44,343 nt of DNA from JANWXD01 sp037446115 (GCA_037446115.1 JBBIJF010000034.1:1-44343), one strand, 5' to 3'; positions 18,801-28,382 are shown, counted from the first letter of the stretch. Made by a program: numbers and translations. The notes: generated by a model from the letters alone, not told the origin.

Positions 18801-19035
18801 AGGAGTGGGCACGATTCGCAACCCGGCAACCTGGACCATTGACTTCGCTTTGAGCAAAAACATCAAACTACGCGAGCGTATCAACCTCCAGCTCCGGGCC
18901 GATGCCTTCAATGTTCTGAACCACGTCAACTACGGCAGCCCCGCCAGCGGAATTGACGGCGCCACGTTTGGGGAGATCAACGGCATCGCGGGCAGCATGC
19001 GGGTGGTGCAGCTCAACGCCAGACTGACTTGGTAG
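15859..19035 (+). CDS. TonB-dependent receptor, Oar-like (unit B, first)
   Basis: 1058 residues. ATG 15859 is supported by a strong AAGGAGG at 15845-15851, seven bases upstream. A signal peptide ends near GLSAAQ. A carboxypeptidase-regulatory domain follows (TATFYGIVTDPTGAGVPGAT, about 32-115), then a plug with GVMPAEYGGVLAGQVNVISR, and a barrel ending VVQLNARLTW. It is a clear paralogue of the receptor at 25269-28382: both share TVTVEG-APLV, SAEQL and an identical domain order. It heads a seven-gene run with gaps of only 1-61 bases. Likely role: outer-membrane capture and import of the glycan processed by the downstream enzymes. Confidence 0.92.
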   Translation: MIRSREQHMGKRWAAGLWILLGMPGLSAAQVTTATFYGIVTDPTGAGVPGATVTLTHEGTNATATRTTDPTGEFVFDFLRVGSYTLRIEANGFKRYESKGIELASGQTVRQTFTLEVGALTETVTVEGTAPLVSTASAEQLQTFESVKVTELPLGRRNVSSLLRLASGVDIGANRNLRLNGLGSNTTGISVDGTDANSYPEQRGMAQYQARNYIDVMSIDAVQEVQLVRGVMPAEYGGVLAGQVNVISRSGTNEFHGSAFENYQSHVLNARNPFVAARTAGGAMIPKPRIVYNQFGGSLGGPVIRDRAFFFGAYEGYRESASRRVTATVPTQSYRNEILRALPYEEMKILLGILPLPNVPINEDVGRFEGVRNAISRENHVVAKGDVRLTSMSNLAVTYTRMRPFGLDPTATVDGANDRTFEYVQDRVAASFTIGGANWTSESRFGYNFSDMARLDHFFTRKDPSGKAEIAPWDRSIPRISVSGPSGFGAGAAEIWDMDGTTYSFDQKIARHSGRHSVKFGMRYVFYGGFRSNPENPAFSFQNKADFLANIPNQVTPTFGSPPYKSGMHELGFFAQDDWRVSPKLVLNLGLRYDFYSHNVSKPVGPVPVGFFNPEPPKDWKKLDFGPYRDPDNPYENDGWVNLGPRFGFAFNPDGQSKTVFRGGFAVLFSPQMPGAMRQAVAHPVVPFRVRFSLDEARQFNLKFPRYTDELRTLVEQQNARTGIRFPFSAFNPGLQNPYTMHYQFNIQRALGQTLMFETGYVGVRGVKFLLHRRVNLPDRLTGIRPNPNIIFGGPYYVDHSQNTTYNGWQSSIRKRFSAGLAFDAHYTWGKGLGVTGGDIGAYYGSDPAINIQEFDNPRADRGPNAGDATHRFQADWIYDLPWLSRAENPFLRHVLGGWQVAGIVSARSGEPVTITQSCASEWHCRPDYVGGQVIQSNWKENSTTRCVVGGRCSVQYINRAAFVRVPVDPRTRIAIRPGNVGVGTIRNPATWTIDFALSKNIKLRERINLQLRADAFNVLNHVNYGSPASGIDGATFGEINGIAGSMRVVQLNARLTW

Positions 19036-19043
19036 GCGAAGCC

Positions 19044-21734
19044 ATGTCCGATTCCCGTCTGAATCGCCGCGAGTTTCTCTGGGGCGCAACGCTGGCTCGG
19101 GCCGCCAGAGCCCTTCCCGCAGCGAGCAGGCAAGTCGCGATTGTGCTCGATCCCGCCGATCGGGTGGCTTCGACAGCTCCCGTCCGATGGGCCGCGACGC
19201 AACTCGAAGAAACACTTCGTGCTCAGGGTGTGGCGGTCGTGCGGCGGGACACTCTAGGCGAGGCGCCGGCAGAGGCCATGGTGCTGTTGGTCGCCGGCGC
19301 TTCTGCTCCCGCCGCCCGCGACATTCTGAAGGCCGCACAGATCCCGCCGCCTGAGACGGCCGACGCTATGGGGATTGCGGCGGGACGCCTCGCCGGCAGG
19401 AAAGTGACGCTGGCCTGCGGCGGCGATGTTCGCGGCGCGGTCTACGCCGCGCTGGAACTGGCCGACCGCGTGCGCCACGCGACCGATCCGGAAGCCGCGC
19501 TCGGCACCGTCACGGCCGTCGCAGAAAAACCTGCCAACCGCATCCGCAGCATAGCCCGCTGTTTTGAAAGCGACGTCGAGGACAAGCCATGGTTCTATGA
19601 CAAAGCCTTCTGGCAGGCCTACCTCACGATGCTCGCGACCCAGCGGTACAACCGCTTCAGTCTGACGCTCGGCCTCGGGTACAACCGCCCGCGCAACGTC
19701 CGGGATGTGTATTTCTACTTTGCCTATCCGTTCCTGGTCTCCGTGCCCGGCTACAACGTCCGTGCGCGGCCTCTGCCGGATGCCGAACGCGACCGCAATT
19801 TCGAGATGCTCCGCTTCATCGGTGAGGAGACGGCACGGCGCGGACTTCAGTTCCAGCTGGCCCTGTGGACCCACGCCTACCAGTGGGAAGACAGCCCCGA
19901 AGCCAATTATGTGATCGAGGGTCTCACTCCGGAACGGCACGCCGCTTACTGCCGGGACGCACTGGCGGAAATCCTGAAAGCCTGCCCGGCCATCACCGGT
20001 GTCACCTTCCGCATCCACGGCGAAAGCGGCATTCCGGAGGGAAGCTACGATTTCTGGAAAACCGTGTTTGAAGGCATTGTCCGAGCAGGGCGGCAAATCG
20101 AAATTGACATGCACGCCAAGGGCATGGATTTCCGGATGATTGACGTCGCCCTGGCCACGGGCATGCCGGTCGTGGTTTCCCCGAAGTACTGGGCGGAACA
20201 CATGGGCTTGCCCTACCACCAGGCCGGGATCCGCGAACTGGAAAAAGCTCGCGAAACTTCGGATTCCTTTTTCGCGCTGAGTAACGGCAGCCGCCGGTTC
20301 CTCCGCTACGGCTACGGCGATCTCCTGCGTGAGGACCGCCGCTACGGAATCCTGTACCGGATCTGGCCCGGCACCCAGCGCGTGCTGCTGTGGGGCGATC
20401 CTGCCATGGCCGCCGGCTACGGGCGCACGGCGCACTTCTGTAGCTCAGACGGCGTGGAATGGTGCGAACCACTGTCCTTCAAAGGCCGCATGGGATCCGG
20501 CAAGCCGGGGGGTCGCTGCGGCTACGCGGACGCCTCCCTCAACCCTCGCTACGACTGGGAAAAATTTGAGTACACCTACCGCGTCTGGGGCCGCCTGATT
20601 TACAACCCGGACACCGACCCACACGGATGGCGCCGCCATCTGAGGCGCGAGTTCGGGGCCGCGGCTTCGGCAGCCGAGCAGTCGCTGGCAAACGCGAGCC
20701 GCGTGTTGCTGCTCGTGACTACCGCACACGGCGTCTCGGGATCCAACAATACCTACTGGCCCGAAATCTACACCAACATGCCCATCGTGGACGAGGGCAA
20801 GAACAGGATCTACCGCGACACGCCCCAGCCCCGCCGCTTCGGCGCCGTACTCCCGTTCGACCCGCAGCTGTTTTCGCGGATCGAGGATTTTGCCCGAGAA
20901 CTGCTCGCCGGAGGCCGCGATGCTCGCTACTCTCCGGCGGAGGTGGCGCAGTGGTTGGAAGGATTCGCGCAGGCCGCCGCCCGGCACTGGCAGGAAGTCG
21001 AACGCCGCTTCGGGGAGCGCACGAGCGCGGAGTTTCGCCGCTGGGCCGCGGACATTGCCATTCAATCCGGCTTGGGCCGCTTCTTTGCCTGGAAGTTCCG
21101 CGCCGCTCTGCTGTGGGCTGTTTATGAGCAAACAGGAGAGGCGGCGGCGCTTCAAGAGGCGGTGAAAGCCTACCGCGCAGCGCGCGAGGCGTGGGCCGGT
21201 CTCGCCGCGCAGTCCAAGAACGTCTACGTCCCCGACATCACCTACGGCATGACGCCGCACCTGCGGGGCCACTGGATGGATCGGCTGCCGGCAGTGGACG
21301 AAGACATCGCGGATATGGAGAGGCGCCTCGCATCCGTCAGGACGGACGGAGTCGGGACGTCCAGTGAGTCCGTGGCACGGGCCATCCGGGAGATCCTCAG
21401 TCCGCCCGCGCGGGCAGCCGTGCGGTGCCGCCATACGCCCCCTGCACGGTTCCGCCCCGGAGAGCCGCTGTCCGTCGAACTTGCGCTCGAGGCCAACCAG
21501 CCTTTTACCGTGCGCATGCACTACCGGCACGCCAACCAGGCCGAGGACTGGCGTGCCGCCGAGGCGGAAAACCGCCGCGGCCGGTATCGGGCGGTGATCC
21601 CGGCAGACTACACCGACTCTCCTTACCCGTTGCTGTATTACTTCGAAGGGCGGGGACCTTCCGGCGTGTTCCTCTACCCGGGCTTCGGTCCGGAACTTTC
21701 AAATGAACCTTATATTGTCGTGCGGAAAGTATAA
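19044..21734 (+). CDS. Exported alpha-glucuronidase-like glycoside hydrolase, paralogue 1
   Basis: 896 residues from ATG 19044. The N-terminus has a Tat-like signal (NRREFLWGATLARAARAL). Residues of about 25-170 form the alpha/beta domain often preceding GH20/GH67/GH115-type barrels (RQVAIVLDPADRVA; DVRGAVYAALELADRV). The central part is barrel-like, with MLATQRYNRFSLTLGLGYN, TFRIHGESGIPEGSYDFW (the Glu is a candidate catalytic acid) and HAKGMDF. A long helical part and a C-terminal beta domain (MHYRHANQAEDWRA) complete it. The overall layout resembles GH67/GH115 alpha-glucuronidases, but the family is not certain. It follows the receptor by 8 bases and precedes its paralogue by 4. Confidence 0.65.
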   Translation: MSDSRLNRREFLWGATLARAARALPAASRQVAIVLDPADRVASTAPVRWAATQLEETLRAQGVAVVRRDTLGEAPAEAMVLLVAGASAPAARDILKAAQIPPPETADAMGIAAGRLAGRKVTLACGGDVRGAVYAALELADRVRHATDPEAALGTVTAVAEKPANRIRSIARCFESDVEDKPWFYDKAFWQAYLTMLATQRYNRFSLTLGLGYNRPRNVRDVYFYFAYPFLVSVPGYNVRARPLPDAERDRNFEMLRFIGEETARRGLQFQLALWTHAYQWEDSPEANYVIEGLTPERHAAYCRDALAEILKACPAITGVTFRIHGESGIPEGSYDFWKTVFEGIVRAGRQIEIDMHAKGMDFRMIDVALATGMPVVVSPKYWAEHMGLPYHQAGIRELEKARETSDSFFALSNGSRRFLRYGYGDLLREDRRYGILYRIWPGTQRVLLWGDPAMAAGYGRTAHFCSSDGVEWCEPLSFKGRMGSGKPGGRCGYADASLNPRYDWEKFEYTYRVWGRLIYNPDTDPHGWRRHLRREFGAAASAAEQSLANASRVLLLVTTAHGVSGSNNTYWPEIYTNMPIVDEGKNRIYRDTPQPRRFGAVLPFDPQLFSRIEDFARELLAGGRDARYSPAEVAQWLEGFAQAAARHWQEVERRFGERTSAEFRRWAADIAIQSGLGRFFAWKFRAALLWAVYEQTGEAAALQEAVKAYRAAREAWAGLAAQSKNVYVPDITYGMTPHLRGHWMDRLPAVDEDIADMERRLASVRTDGVGTSSESVARAIREILSPPARAAVRCRHTPPARFRPGEPLSVELALEANQPFTVRMHYRHANQAEDWRAAEAENRRGRYRAVIPADYTDSPYPLLYYFEGRGPSGVFLYPGFGPELSNEPYIVVRKV

Positions 21735-21738
21735 CTCG

Positions 21739-24420
21739 ATGACTCTTGACCGCCGCCAGTTCTTACGAGGTGCGGGCAGCGCGGCGCTTGCTGGTTCCCA
21801 GGTATTTGCGCAATCCGGCCCGCGCCTTGCAATCGTTCTGGATCCTCGCGATCCGGTGGCCTCGGCGCCTCCGGCGCGGTGGGCTGCGGAGCAGTTGCGC
21901 GCCACCGCCGAGGCCGGCGGCCTGCGCGCGGTCCTCCTTGAGAAGCCGGAGGCCCGGCAAGCCGGCGATCTCTCCGTTATCGGGACAGGCCCGTCCCCTC
22001 AAGCGTTGCAGGCGATCTCCTCTGCCCGTTTGTCGCTCTCTGAGATCCCGGAATCCCTGGCGATCGTGCCGGGCAAGGACGAAATCGTCGCCTGCGGGCG
22101 AGACGTGCGCGGTCTGGTCTACGGGCTTCTGGAACTCGCCGACCGGCTGCACCATGCGGAAAACCCGGTCGAAGCGCTGCGGGCGGTCCGGCCCGTGGCC
22201 GAACGCCCCGCCAACCGCATCCGCAGCGTGGCGCGCTGCTTCACCAGCGACGTCGAGGACAAGCCCTGGTACAACGACCGCGCCATGTGGCCGGCCTACC
22301 TCGGCATGCTTGCGGCGCAGCGTTTCAACCGCTTCAGCCTCACCTTCGGAATCGGCTACGACTTTGTCCGAGAAGTCAGCGAATGCTATTTCCACTTCGC
22401 TTATCCGTTTCTGGTCTCCGTGCCGGGCTATGACGTCCGCGCCACCGGCTTGCCGGAGGAGGAGCGCGAAGCAAATCTCGCCATGCTTCGCTGGATCAGC
22501 GACGAGACCGCCGGGCGAGGACTCGAGTTTCAACTCGGGCTTTGGACCCATGCCTATGACTGGTCCGCCAATGCGAACGTAAACTACACGATTGCCGGGT
22601 TGACGCCGGAGCGGCATACCGCCTACTGCCGGGATGCGCTTCAGCGCCTCCTGGAAGCATGCCCGGCCATCACGGGTGTCACATTTCGCATCCACGGCGA
22701 AAGCGGCGTGCCGGAGGGCAGCTACGACTTTTGGAAGACGGTCTTCGACGGCATCGTGCGGTGCGGGCGGCGCGTCGCGATCGACATGCACGCCAAGGGC
22801 ATGGACTTCCAAATGATCGAGGTGGCTCTGGCCACCGGTATGCCCGTCACGGTCTCACCGAAATACTGGGCCGAGCACATGGGGCTGCCCTACCATCAGG
22901 CGGCGATTCGCGAGCTGGAGATGCCGCGCGAGGCCAAAGGCTTCTTCGCTTTGAGCTCCGGTGCCCGCCGATTCCTGCGTTACGGCTACGGTGACTTGTT
23001 GCGCGAGGACCGACGCTATGGAATCCTGCATCGCATCTGGCCCGGCACGCAGCGAGTGCTGCTGTGGGGCGATCCGGAGATGGCTGCCGCCTACGGGCGG
23101 GAGTCGAGTTTCTGCGGAAGCGACGGAGTGGAGTTATTCGAGCCGCTTTCGTTCAAGGGACGGAAAGGCTCCGGCCTCCCGGGAGGCCGCTGCGCCTACG
23201 CCGACAGGTCTCTGAATCCCCGCTACGACTGGGAAAAGTACGAGTACACCTACCGGCTCTGGGGCCGGCTGCTTTACAACCCCGACTCGCCTCCGGAGGC
23301 GTGGCGGCGGCCGCTTTCCTCCCGATACGGCCCGGCGGCGTCCAGCGTGGAACGCGCCCTCGCCTCTGCCAGCCGGATCCTTCCATTGGTAACCACCGCG
23401 CACGGTGCCTCGGGCGCCAATAACAATTACTGGCCCGAGATGTATACCAACATGCCGATCGTGGACGCATCTCGCCCGCACCCTTACGGCGACACGCCTG
23501 CACCGAAGCGCTTCGGCGCTGCGAGCCCGTTCGACCCCGAGCTGTTCGCCACGGTGGAAGAATACGCCGCCGAACTGCTCTCCACTGCATCGGGCAAGTA
23601 CTCCCCCGCGCATGTCGCAACCTGGCTCGAAGAGGCGGCGGACACGGCGGCACGCTCTCTGGCTGAGGCCGAACGGAATGTGCCACGCGGGAGCTCCGTC
23701 GAGTTTCGCAGACTCAAAGCCGACGTGAATCTGCTCACCGGCCTGGGCCGGTTCTTTGCGGGGAAGTTTCGCAGCGCCCTGCTTTATGCCGTCTATGAGA
23801 AGAGCGGCGATCGGAAGGCGCTCGAAGAAGCCCTCCGGGCCTATCGGGCTGCGCGCGCTGCGTGGGCAGAGCTTTCCGAAAACGCGCGCGCAGTGTACCG
23901 CTCCGACGTCACTTTCGGCTACGTGGCTCACATGCGAGGCCACTGGGCCGACCGGCTGGCGGCCATTGACGCCGATCTCGCCGATATGGAGAAGAAGCTG
24001 GCAGAGGCCGCGGACGGAGCGGTGCGCGTCGAGCCCGAGCGTGTCGGGCGAGCCATTGCCGCAGCGCTCGGCAGGCCTACGCCGATGCCCTTCACCTGCC
24101 GGCACGATGCTCCCGTGACGTTCCGGCCGGGCGATTCTCTACCCGTGGCCGTCTCCGTGCGGGGCGCCGCGCCACCGGAGTCCGTCCGCTTGCACTATCG
24201 CCGCGTCAATCAGGCCGAGCGTTGGCGGACCGAAGAGATGAAACCTGAGGGACGGCAGTATCGCGCGGCGATTCCGGCGGACTATACTGCTTCGCCCTAT
24301 CCGCTGCAATACTACTTCACGCTCCACAACAAAGCCGGAGCGTGGATCTACCCCGGATTCAACGCCCGTTTGTGCGGACGCCCGTATTTCGTCGCACGGC
24401 AGGTCCGCGGGGAGAACTAA
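21739..24420 (+). CDS. Exported alpha-glucuronidase-like glycoside hydrolase, paralogue 2
   Basis: 893 residues from ATG 21739, giving a Tat-type signal (DRRQFLRGAGSAALAGS, then FAQ). It is collinear with the preceding protein over its full length and shares long identical stretches, for example HGESG-PEGSYDFWKTVF, HAKGMDF, SPKYWAEHMGLPYHQA, RYGYGDLLREDRRYGIL and PGTQRVLLWGD. This is a tandem gene duplication retained with both putative active sites intact. Divergence is greatest in the N-terminal 150 residues and in the C-terminal beta domain. That suggests altered substrate side-chain or linkage preference rather than loss of function. Same substrate-family caveat as its neighbour. Confidence 0.65.
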   Translation: MTLDRRQFLRGAGSAALAGSQVFAQSGPRLAIVLDPRDPVASAPPARWAAEQLRATAEAGGLRAVLLEKPEARQAGDLSVIGTGPSPQALQAISSARLSLSEIPESLAIVPGKDEIVACGRDVRGLVYGLLELADRLHHAENPVEALRAVRPVAERPANRIRSVARCFTSDVEDKPWYNDRAMWPAYLGMLAAQRFNRFSLTFGIGYDFVREVSECYFHFAYPFLVSVPGYDVRATGLPEEEREANLAMLRWISDETAGRGLEFQLGLWTHAYDWSANANVNYTIAGLTPERHTAYCRDALQRLLEACPAITGVTFRIHGESGVPEGSYDFWKTVFDGIVRCGRRVAIDMHAKGMDFQMIEVALATGMPVTVSPKYWAEHMGLPYHQAAIRELEMPREAKGFFALSSGARRFLRYGYGDLLREDRRYGILHRIWPGTQRVLLWGDPEMAAAYGRESSFCGSDGVELFEPLSFKGRKGSGLPGGRCAYADRSLNPRYDWEKYEYTYRLWGRLLYNPDSPPEAWRRPLSSRYGPAASSVERALASASRILPLVTTAHGASGANNNYWPEMYTNMPIVDASRPHPYGDTPAPKRFGAASPFDPELFATVEEYAAELLSTASGKYSPAHVATWLEEAADTAARSLAEAERNVPRGSSVEFRRLKADVNLLTGLGRFFAGKFRSALLYAVYEKSGDRKALEEALRAYRAARAAWAELSENARAVYRSDVTFGYVAHMRGHWADRLAAIDADLADMEKKLAEAADGAVRVEPERVGRAIAAALGRPTPMPFTCRHDAPVTFRPGDSLPVAVSVRGAAPPESVRLHYRRVNQAERWRTEEMKPEGRQYRAAIPADYTASPYPLQYYFTLHNKAGAWIYPGFNARLCGRPYFVARQVRGEN

Positions 24421-24421
24421 C

Positions 24422-25264
24422 GTGGCTGGAACGGTAATCGCACACCGCTATCGTACTTACAAAGTTCAGGTCCTGGACCGCACCTTCGGCATCTTTGACG
24501 TACTTGCGGCCAACGGGCCGGAGCTGACGCTAGCCGACATCGCGCTGCGACTGAACCTGCACAAGAGCACGACCCACCGGCTGCTGGCGGTTCTCGAAGA
24601 CCACCGCTACGTGGAGCGCACGAGCTCGGGCCGGTACCGGCTTGGTTCGAAGCTGCTCGAGTTGGGCGCGCGCGCCGCTTCCGGGCTCGATCTTGCCAAG
24701 TGTGCCCGGCCCTTCCTCGAGGAGCTTGTGGCGGAGACCGGCGAGACCGCCCACGTGGGTATTCTCCGGGAAGGTGAAGTGCTCTCGATCGCCAATGTAG
24801 AAAGCCCGCGGACGTTGCGTACGCCTTCCACCGTCGGCCGGCGGACACCTGCTCATTGCACTTCGCTTGGGAAGGCCATCCTGGCATTTGCTCCGGAGGA
24901 CGAAGTCGCCAAAGTGATCCAGGCGCGCGGACTCACGGCATACACGCGGAAAACCTTGAGCCGCGTCGCTGCATTCTACCGCGAGTTAACAAAGGTGCGG
25001 GAACGCGGCTACGCGGTGGACGACGAAGAGTTCGAGGAAGGGCTGCGTTGTATCGGCGCGCCGGTCCGGGACCACAGCGGACGTGTGGTGGCGGCCATCA
25101 GTATCAGCGGGCCGGCTTTCCGCCTCATGCCGGAGCGGTGGCCGGCCCTGGCTACTGCAGTGATTCGCGCCGGGGAGAAGCTGTCCACGGTGCTCGGCTA
25201 CGGGAGCAGTTCGCACTCACAGACGCCGCCGGCATCGGATTGGAGACGGCGGCGGAGGGGCTGA
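24422..25264 (+). CDS. IclR-family transcriptional regulator
   Basis: 280 residues; GTG start one base after the previous stop. The N-terminal winged helix (about 20-80) shows the family pattern LTLADIALRLNLHKSTTHRLL. The effector domain (about 95-262) has GETAHVGILREGEVLSIA, CTSLGKAILAF, GYAVDDEEFEEGLRCIGAPV and AAISISGPAFRL, all typical of IclR. Members sense small acids or aromatics. Location inside an operon with alpha-glucuronidase-like enzymes and malate synthase suggests a sugar-acid or glyoxylate-type effector; that is inference. Residues after about 262 form a non-conserved Ser/Arg-rich tail. Confidence 0.92.
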   Translation: MAGTVIAHRYRTYKVQVLDRTFGIFDVLAANGPELTLADIALRLNLHKSTTHRLLAVLEDHRYVERTSSGRYRLGSKLLELGARAASGLDLAKCARPFLEELVAETGETAHVGILREGEVLSIANVESPRTLRTPSTVGRRTPAHCTSLGKAILAFAPEDEVAKVIQARGLTAYTRKTLSRVAAFYRELTKVRERGYAVDDEEFEEGLRCIGAPVRDHSGRVVAAISISGPAFRLMPERWPALATAVIRAGEKLSTVLGYGSSSHSQTPPASDWRRRRRG

Positions 25265-25268
25265 GACG

Positions 25269-28200
25269 ATGAGGCGATTCAGAATTGTTGCGCTCTCATG
25301 GGGCGCCGTCTTCGGGGTCACGCTCACGATGCTGACTCCTGCCGCGTTTCCCCAGGCAAATACCGCCACGCTGTACGGCATCGTGACGGATCCGAGCGGC
25401 GGGGTGGTGGCCGGAGCCGCCGTGACGCTCACGAATGAACAGACGCGCCTCACGCTGAGGACCACGACGGCGGACACAGGAGACTTCGTTTTTTCCTTCG
25501 TCCCCGTGGGCGTGTATACGCTTCGAATCCAGATGGCGGGTTTCAAGGTTTATACGGGAACGGGCATCAGTCTGTCCGCCGGGCAACGCGTGATGCAAAA
25601 CTTCACGCTGGAGCTGGGGGACGTGACGGAAACGGTCACGGTCGAAGGAGCAGCTCCGCTCGTCAACACGGTTTCCGCCGAGCAGCTGCACGCCTTCGAA
25701 AGGACCGACCTTACCCAGCTGCCCTTGCGGAACCGGAATTTCACGCGAGTGCTGATCCTGACGCCGGGCGCGGTGCCGAGCACCGGCAGCGCCGAGGGGG
25801 TCAATCTGAACGGCATCGGCACCAACGGCACCCAGTGGTCACTGGACGGAACTAATGCCAGCGGAAACACGGGAGCCAACAGCCCCGGCGTCTACCAGGC
25901 GGCAAACCTTGTGGACGTCATGAGCGTCGAGGCGATCCAGGAGGTGAGCGTGGTCAAAGGCGTCATTCCGGCAGAGTATGAAAACGCCATCGGCGGCCAG
26001 GTGAATCTCATCTCGAAATCCGGAACCAACCAGTGGCACGGAAGCCTCTTTGAGAACCACCGGAATAGGGCGCTCAACGCGCGGTTTCAGCGGCTGGACA
26101 CCAAGGCGCCGCTCACCTTCAACCAATTCGGCGGCTCGCTCGGCGGCCCGATCGTCAGGGACAAGATTTTCATTCTGGGCGCCTACGAGGGTTACCGGGA
26201 AGTGGAGGGCCAGTTCGTTCAAGGAAACGTTCCCACCGAGAGTTTGCGCTCGCAACTGCTTCGCGCCGTTCCGGAATACCGGCTCAGCCTGGATGCATTT
26301 CCGCTCCCCAGCCAACCCACCAGCCCGACGGCGGGGGTTGGACTTTTCTCGGCCGCCAAACGCGCCGTGCGCGACGACGATCATGTGGATGCCAAGGGAG
26401 ATCTCATTCTGACGCCGTTGAGCCGCCTGGCGGTCACCTTCAACCACGGCAAGCCGTTCCGATCCATTCCTCGCATTTTCTTCGATGACGACCGCGCCTG
26501 GATCAACAGCCTGAATCGTCTGAGCATCAGCCACACCTTGAGCAAGCCTGGTTTGGTCTCTGAGACTCGTTTCGGTTATACAAGAGCTACCCAGGTGCGT
26601 ACCGACGGGTTTTTCAGCCGCAAAGATCCGAACAACCCGGAAGAGCCCTTCACCGGGGCACGTTCGTTGCCCAGGCTGAGCACGGGACTCGGCTTCAGCG
26701 GACCGGAAGGGGAAGCCAACCGTTCCGGGGGACCGCTGTATTCCGTCTCGCAAAAGTTTGCACGCCCCATGGGCCGGCACTTTTTCAAGTTCGGGGGTAA
26801 TTTCAGCTACCTCTCCGGCACGCGCAATAACCCGGAGATTCCCAGCTTCTTTTATCCGGATCTGGACAGTCTGCTGAACAACAGTCCCCGTTCCGTCACC
26901 GTAACGTTTGGCAATGGCGACTTCAGCATGCGGACCTACGAATTCGGCGGTTTCTTTCAGGATGATTTCCGTGTGACGCCGAAGTTCACCTTGAACCTGG
27001 GCCTGCGTTACGATTTTTATTCCAATTTCCGTTCGGTCGGAAAGGCGGGAACGCCGGCCTCCGGGCTTCATAACCCCAGTTTCCTGAGCATGGACGGCAA
27101 GTTTACCGTCGGCCCGTTCCGGCCCGTGGACAAGCCGTTCGATCATGATCCGGTCAACCTCGGACCGCGTTTCGGCTTTGCCTATAATCCGGACGGGCGG
27201 GGTAAGACGGCAGTCCGTGGCGGGTTCGGCCTGCTGTTCACTCACAACACCGCAGAAATCGGCTGGTTCGCCACGGCGATCGCCCCCAACATTCCTTCGC
27301 GGCAGGAATTCGGACCCGCCAGCATCGCTCGCTTCAATGTCCGGTACCCTGCTTTCAATGCCGATTTTCTCCGTTTTGTGCAGCAGCTGGCGCAGGAGGC
27401 CGGCCCCATGCCGCGCAACGTGTTCCAGATGTTCAATACCAAGCTCCATGCCCCATACTCCATGCAGTTCAGCTTCGACATCCAGCGGCAACTCACCGAA
27501 GGCCTGATGTTCAGTACCGGCTTCGTGCGCACGCGGGGCGTTAAGCTCATCATGTTCCGCGCGGCCAATCGCGTAGATCGGATCACCGGCTTGCGGCCGA
27601 ACCCTAACCTGTCGCAGCCAGTCTTCACAGATAATTCCCAAAGCCTTACCTACCATGCCTGGCAGTCGACTCTCAAAGGCCGCATCGGACGGAATCTCAG
27701 TCTCGACGTGAGCTACACCTGGTCCAAGGGGCTGTCGAACGGAGGAGGAGACTTCGGGGCTTGGTTTACCGGAGAGAATAGCAATACGCTGAACCAGGAG
27801 TTCTTCGACCTCAGGGCGGACCGGGGACCCACCGCCTTTGACTTGACGCACTTCTTCAGCGCGGGTTTCGTTTATTCATTGCCTGAGGTGCGGCGGGTCG
27901 GCAACCGGGCTGTCCGCCACGTATTCGGCGGGTGGCAGCTATCCGGAATCTTCCGAGCCAACAGCGGCCTGCCTGTCACGGTCGTGCAAAGTTCCTCCCG
28001 GCCGGGCGATCGTACGGACTTCGTCGGCGGGGGCCCGGTGATCCTTTCCGACTATCGGCGCACATTGCAGTACCTGAACCCGGCCGTGTTCCGTCTGATA
28101 CCCGTGTCCAGTGCGTCCGGCGCCCCCGTCCGTCCCGGAAACGTGGGACGCAATTCGATTCGGGAGCCCGGTCTGTGGAATCTGGACTTCAGCTTTGGAA

Positions 28201-28382
28201 AATCTTTTCCAGTCCCGATGGGAGAAGCCGGGCGGCTGCAACTGCGAGCAGACTGGTTTAACGGCTTCAACCATACGAACCTTTCGGGACTCCGGACGAA
28301 CCGGAATGACAGGTTTTTCGGTCAGCTCCTGAGCACGCGGGGAGCGCGAGTGATTCAAGTCGCGGCCAGCATCAACTTTTAG
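25269..28382 (+). CDS. TonB-dependent receptor, Oar-like (unit B, second)
   Basis: 1037 residues from ATG 25269, four bases after the IclR stop, with GGAGGGG upstream. A signal peptide ends near AAFPQ. A carboxypeptidase-regulatory domain follows (TATLYGIVTDPSGGVVAGAA), then a plug with GVIPAEYENAIGGQVNLISK, and a barrel ending VIQVAASINF. It is the closest relative in the window of the receptor at 15859-19035. Two receptors and two paralogous hydrolases in one operon suggest uptake of two related glycans, or of one glycan in two sizes. Confidence 0.92.
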   Translation: MRRFRIVALSWGAVFGVTLTMLTPAAFPQANTATLYGIVTDPSGGVVAGAAVTLTNEQTRLTLRTTTADTGDFVFSFVPVGVYTLRIQMAGFKVYTGTGISLSAGQRVMQNFTLELGDVTETVTVEGAAPLVNTVSAEQLHAFERTDLTQLPLRNRNFTRVLILTPGAVPSTGSAEGVNLNGIGTNGTQWSLDGTNASGNTGANSPGVYQAANLVDVMSVEAIQEVSVVKGVIPAEYENAIGGQVNLISKSGTNQWHGSLFENHRNRALNARFQRLDTKAPLTFNQFGGSLGGPIVRDKIFILGAYEGYREVEGQFVQGNVPTESLRSQLLRAVPEYRLSLDAFPLPSQPTSPTAGVGLFSAAKRAVRDDDHVDAKGDLILTPLSRLAVTFNHGKPFRSIPRIFFDDDRAWINSLNRLSISHTLSKPGLVSETRFGYTRATQVRTDGFFSRKDPNNPEEPFTGARSLPRLSTGLGFSGPEGEANRSGGPLYSVSQKFARPMGRHFFKFGGNFSYLSGTRNNPEIPSFFYPDLDSLLNNSPRSVTVTFGNGDFSMRTYEFGGFFQDDFRVTPKFTLNLGLRYDFYSNFRSVGKAGTPASGLHNPSFLSMDGKFTVGPFRPVDKPFDHDPVNLGPRFGFAYNPDGRGKTAVRGGFGLLFTHNTAEIGWFATAIAPNIPSRQEFGPASIARFNVRYPAFNADFLRFVQQLAQEAGPMPRNVFQMFNTKLHAPYSMQFSFDIQRQLTEGLMFSTGFVRTRGVKLIMFRAANRVDRITGLRPNPNLSQPVFTDNSQSLTYHAWQSTLKGRIGRNLSLDVSYTWSKGLSNGGGDFGAWFTGENSNTLNQEFFDLRADRGPTAFDLTHFFSAGFVYSLPEVRRVGNRAVRHVFGGWQLSGIFRANSGLPVTVVQSSSRPGDRTDFVGGGPVILSDYRRTLQYLNPAVFRLIPVSSASGAPVRPGNVGRNSIREPGLWNLDFSFGKSFPVPMGEAGRLQLRADWFNGFNHTNLSGLRTNRNDRFFGQLLSTRGARVIQVAASINF

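Noticed and set aside
25839..27851. Minus-strand open frame of 670 codons
   Set aside because: Antisense shadow of the second unit B receptor; composition is Arg/Glu/Gly-rich without domains.
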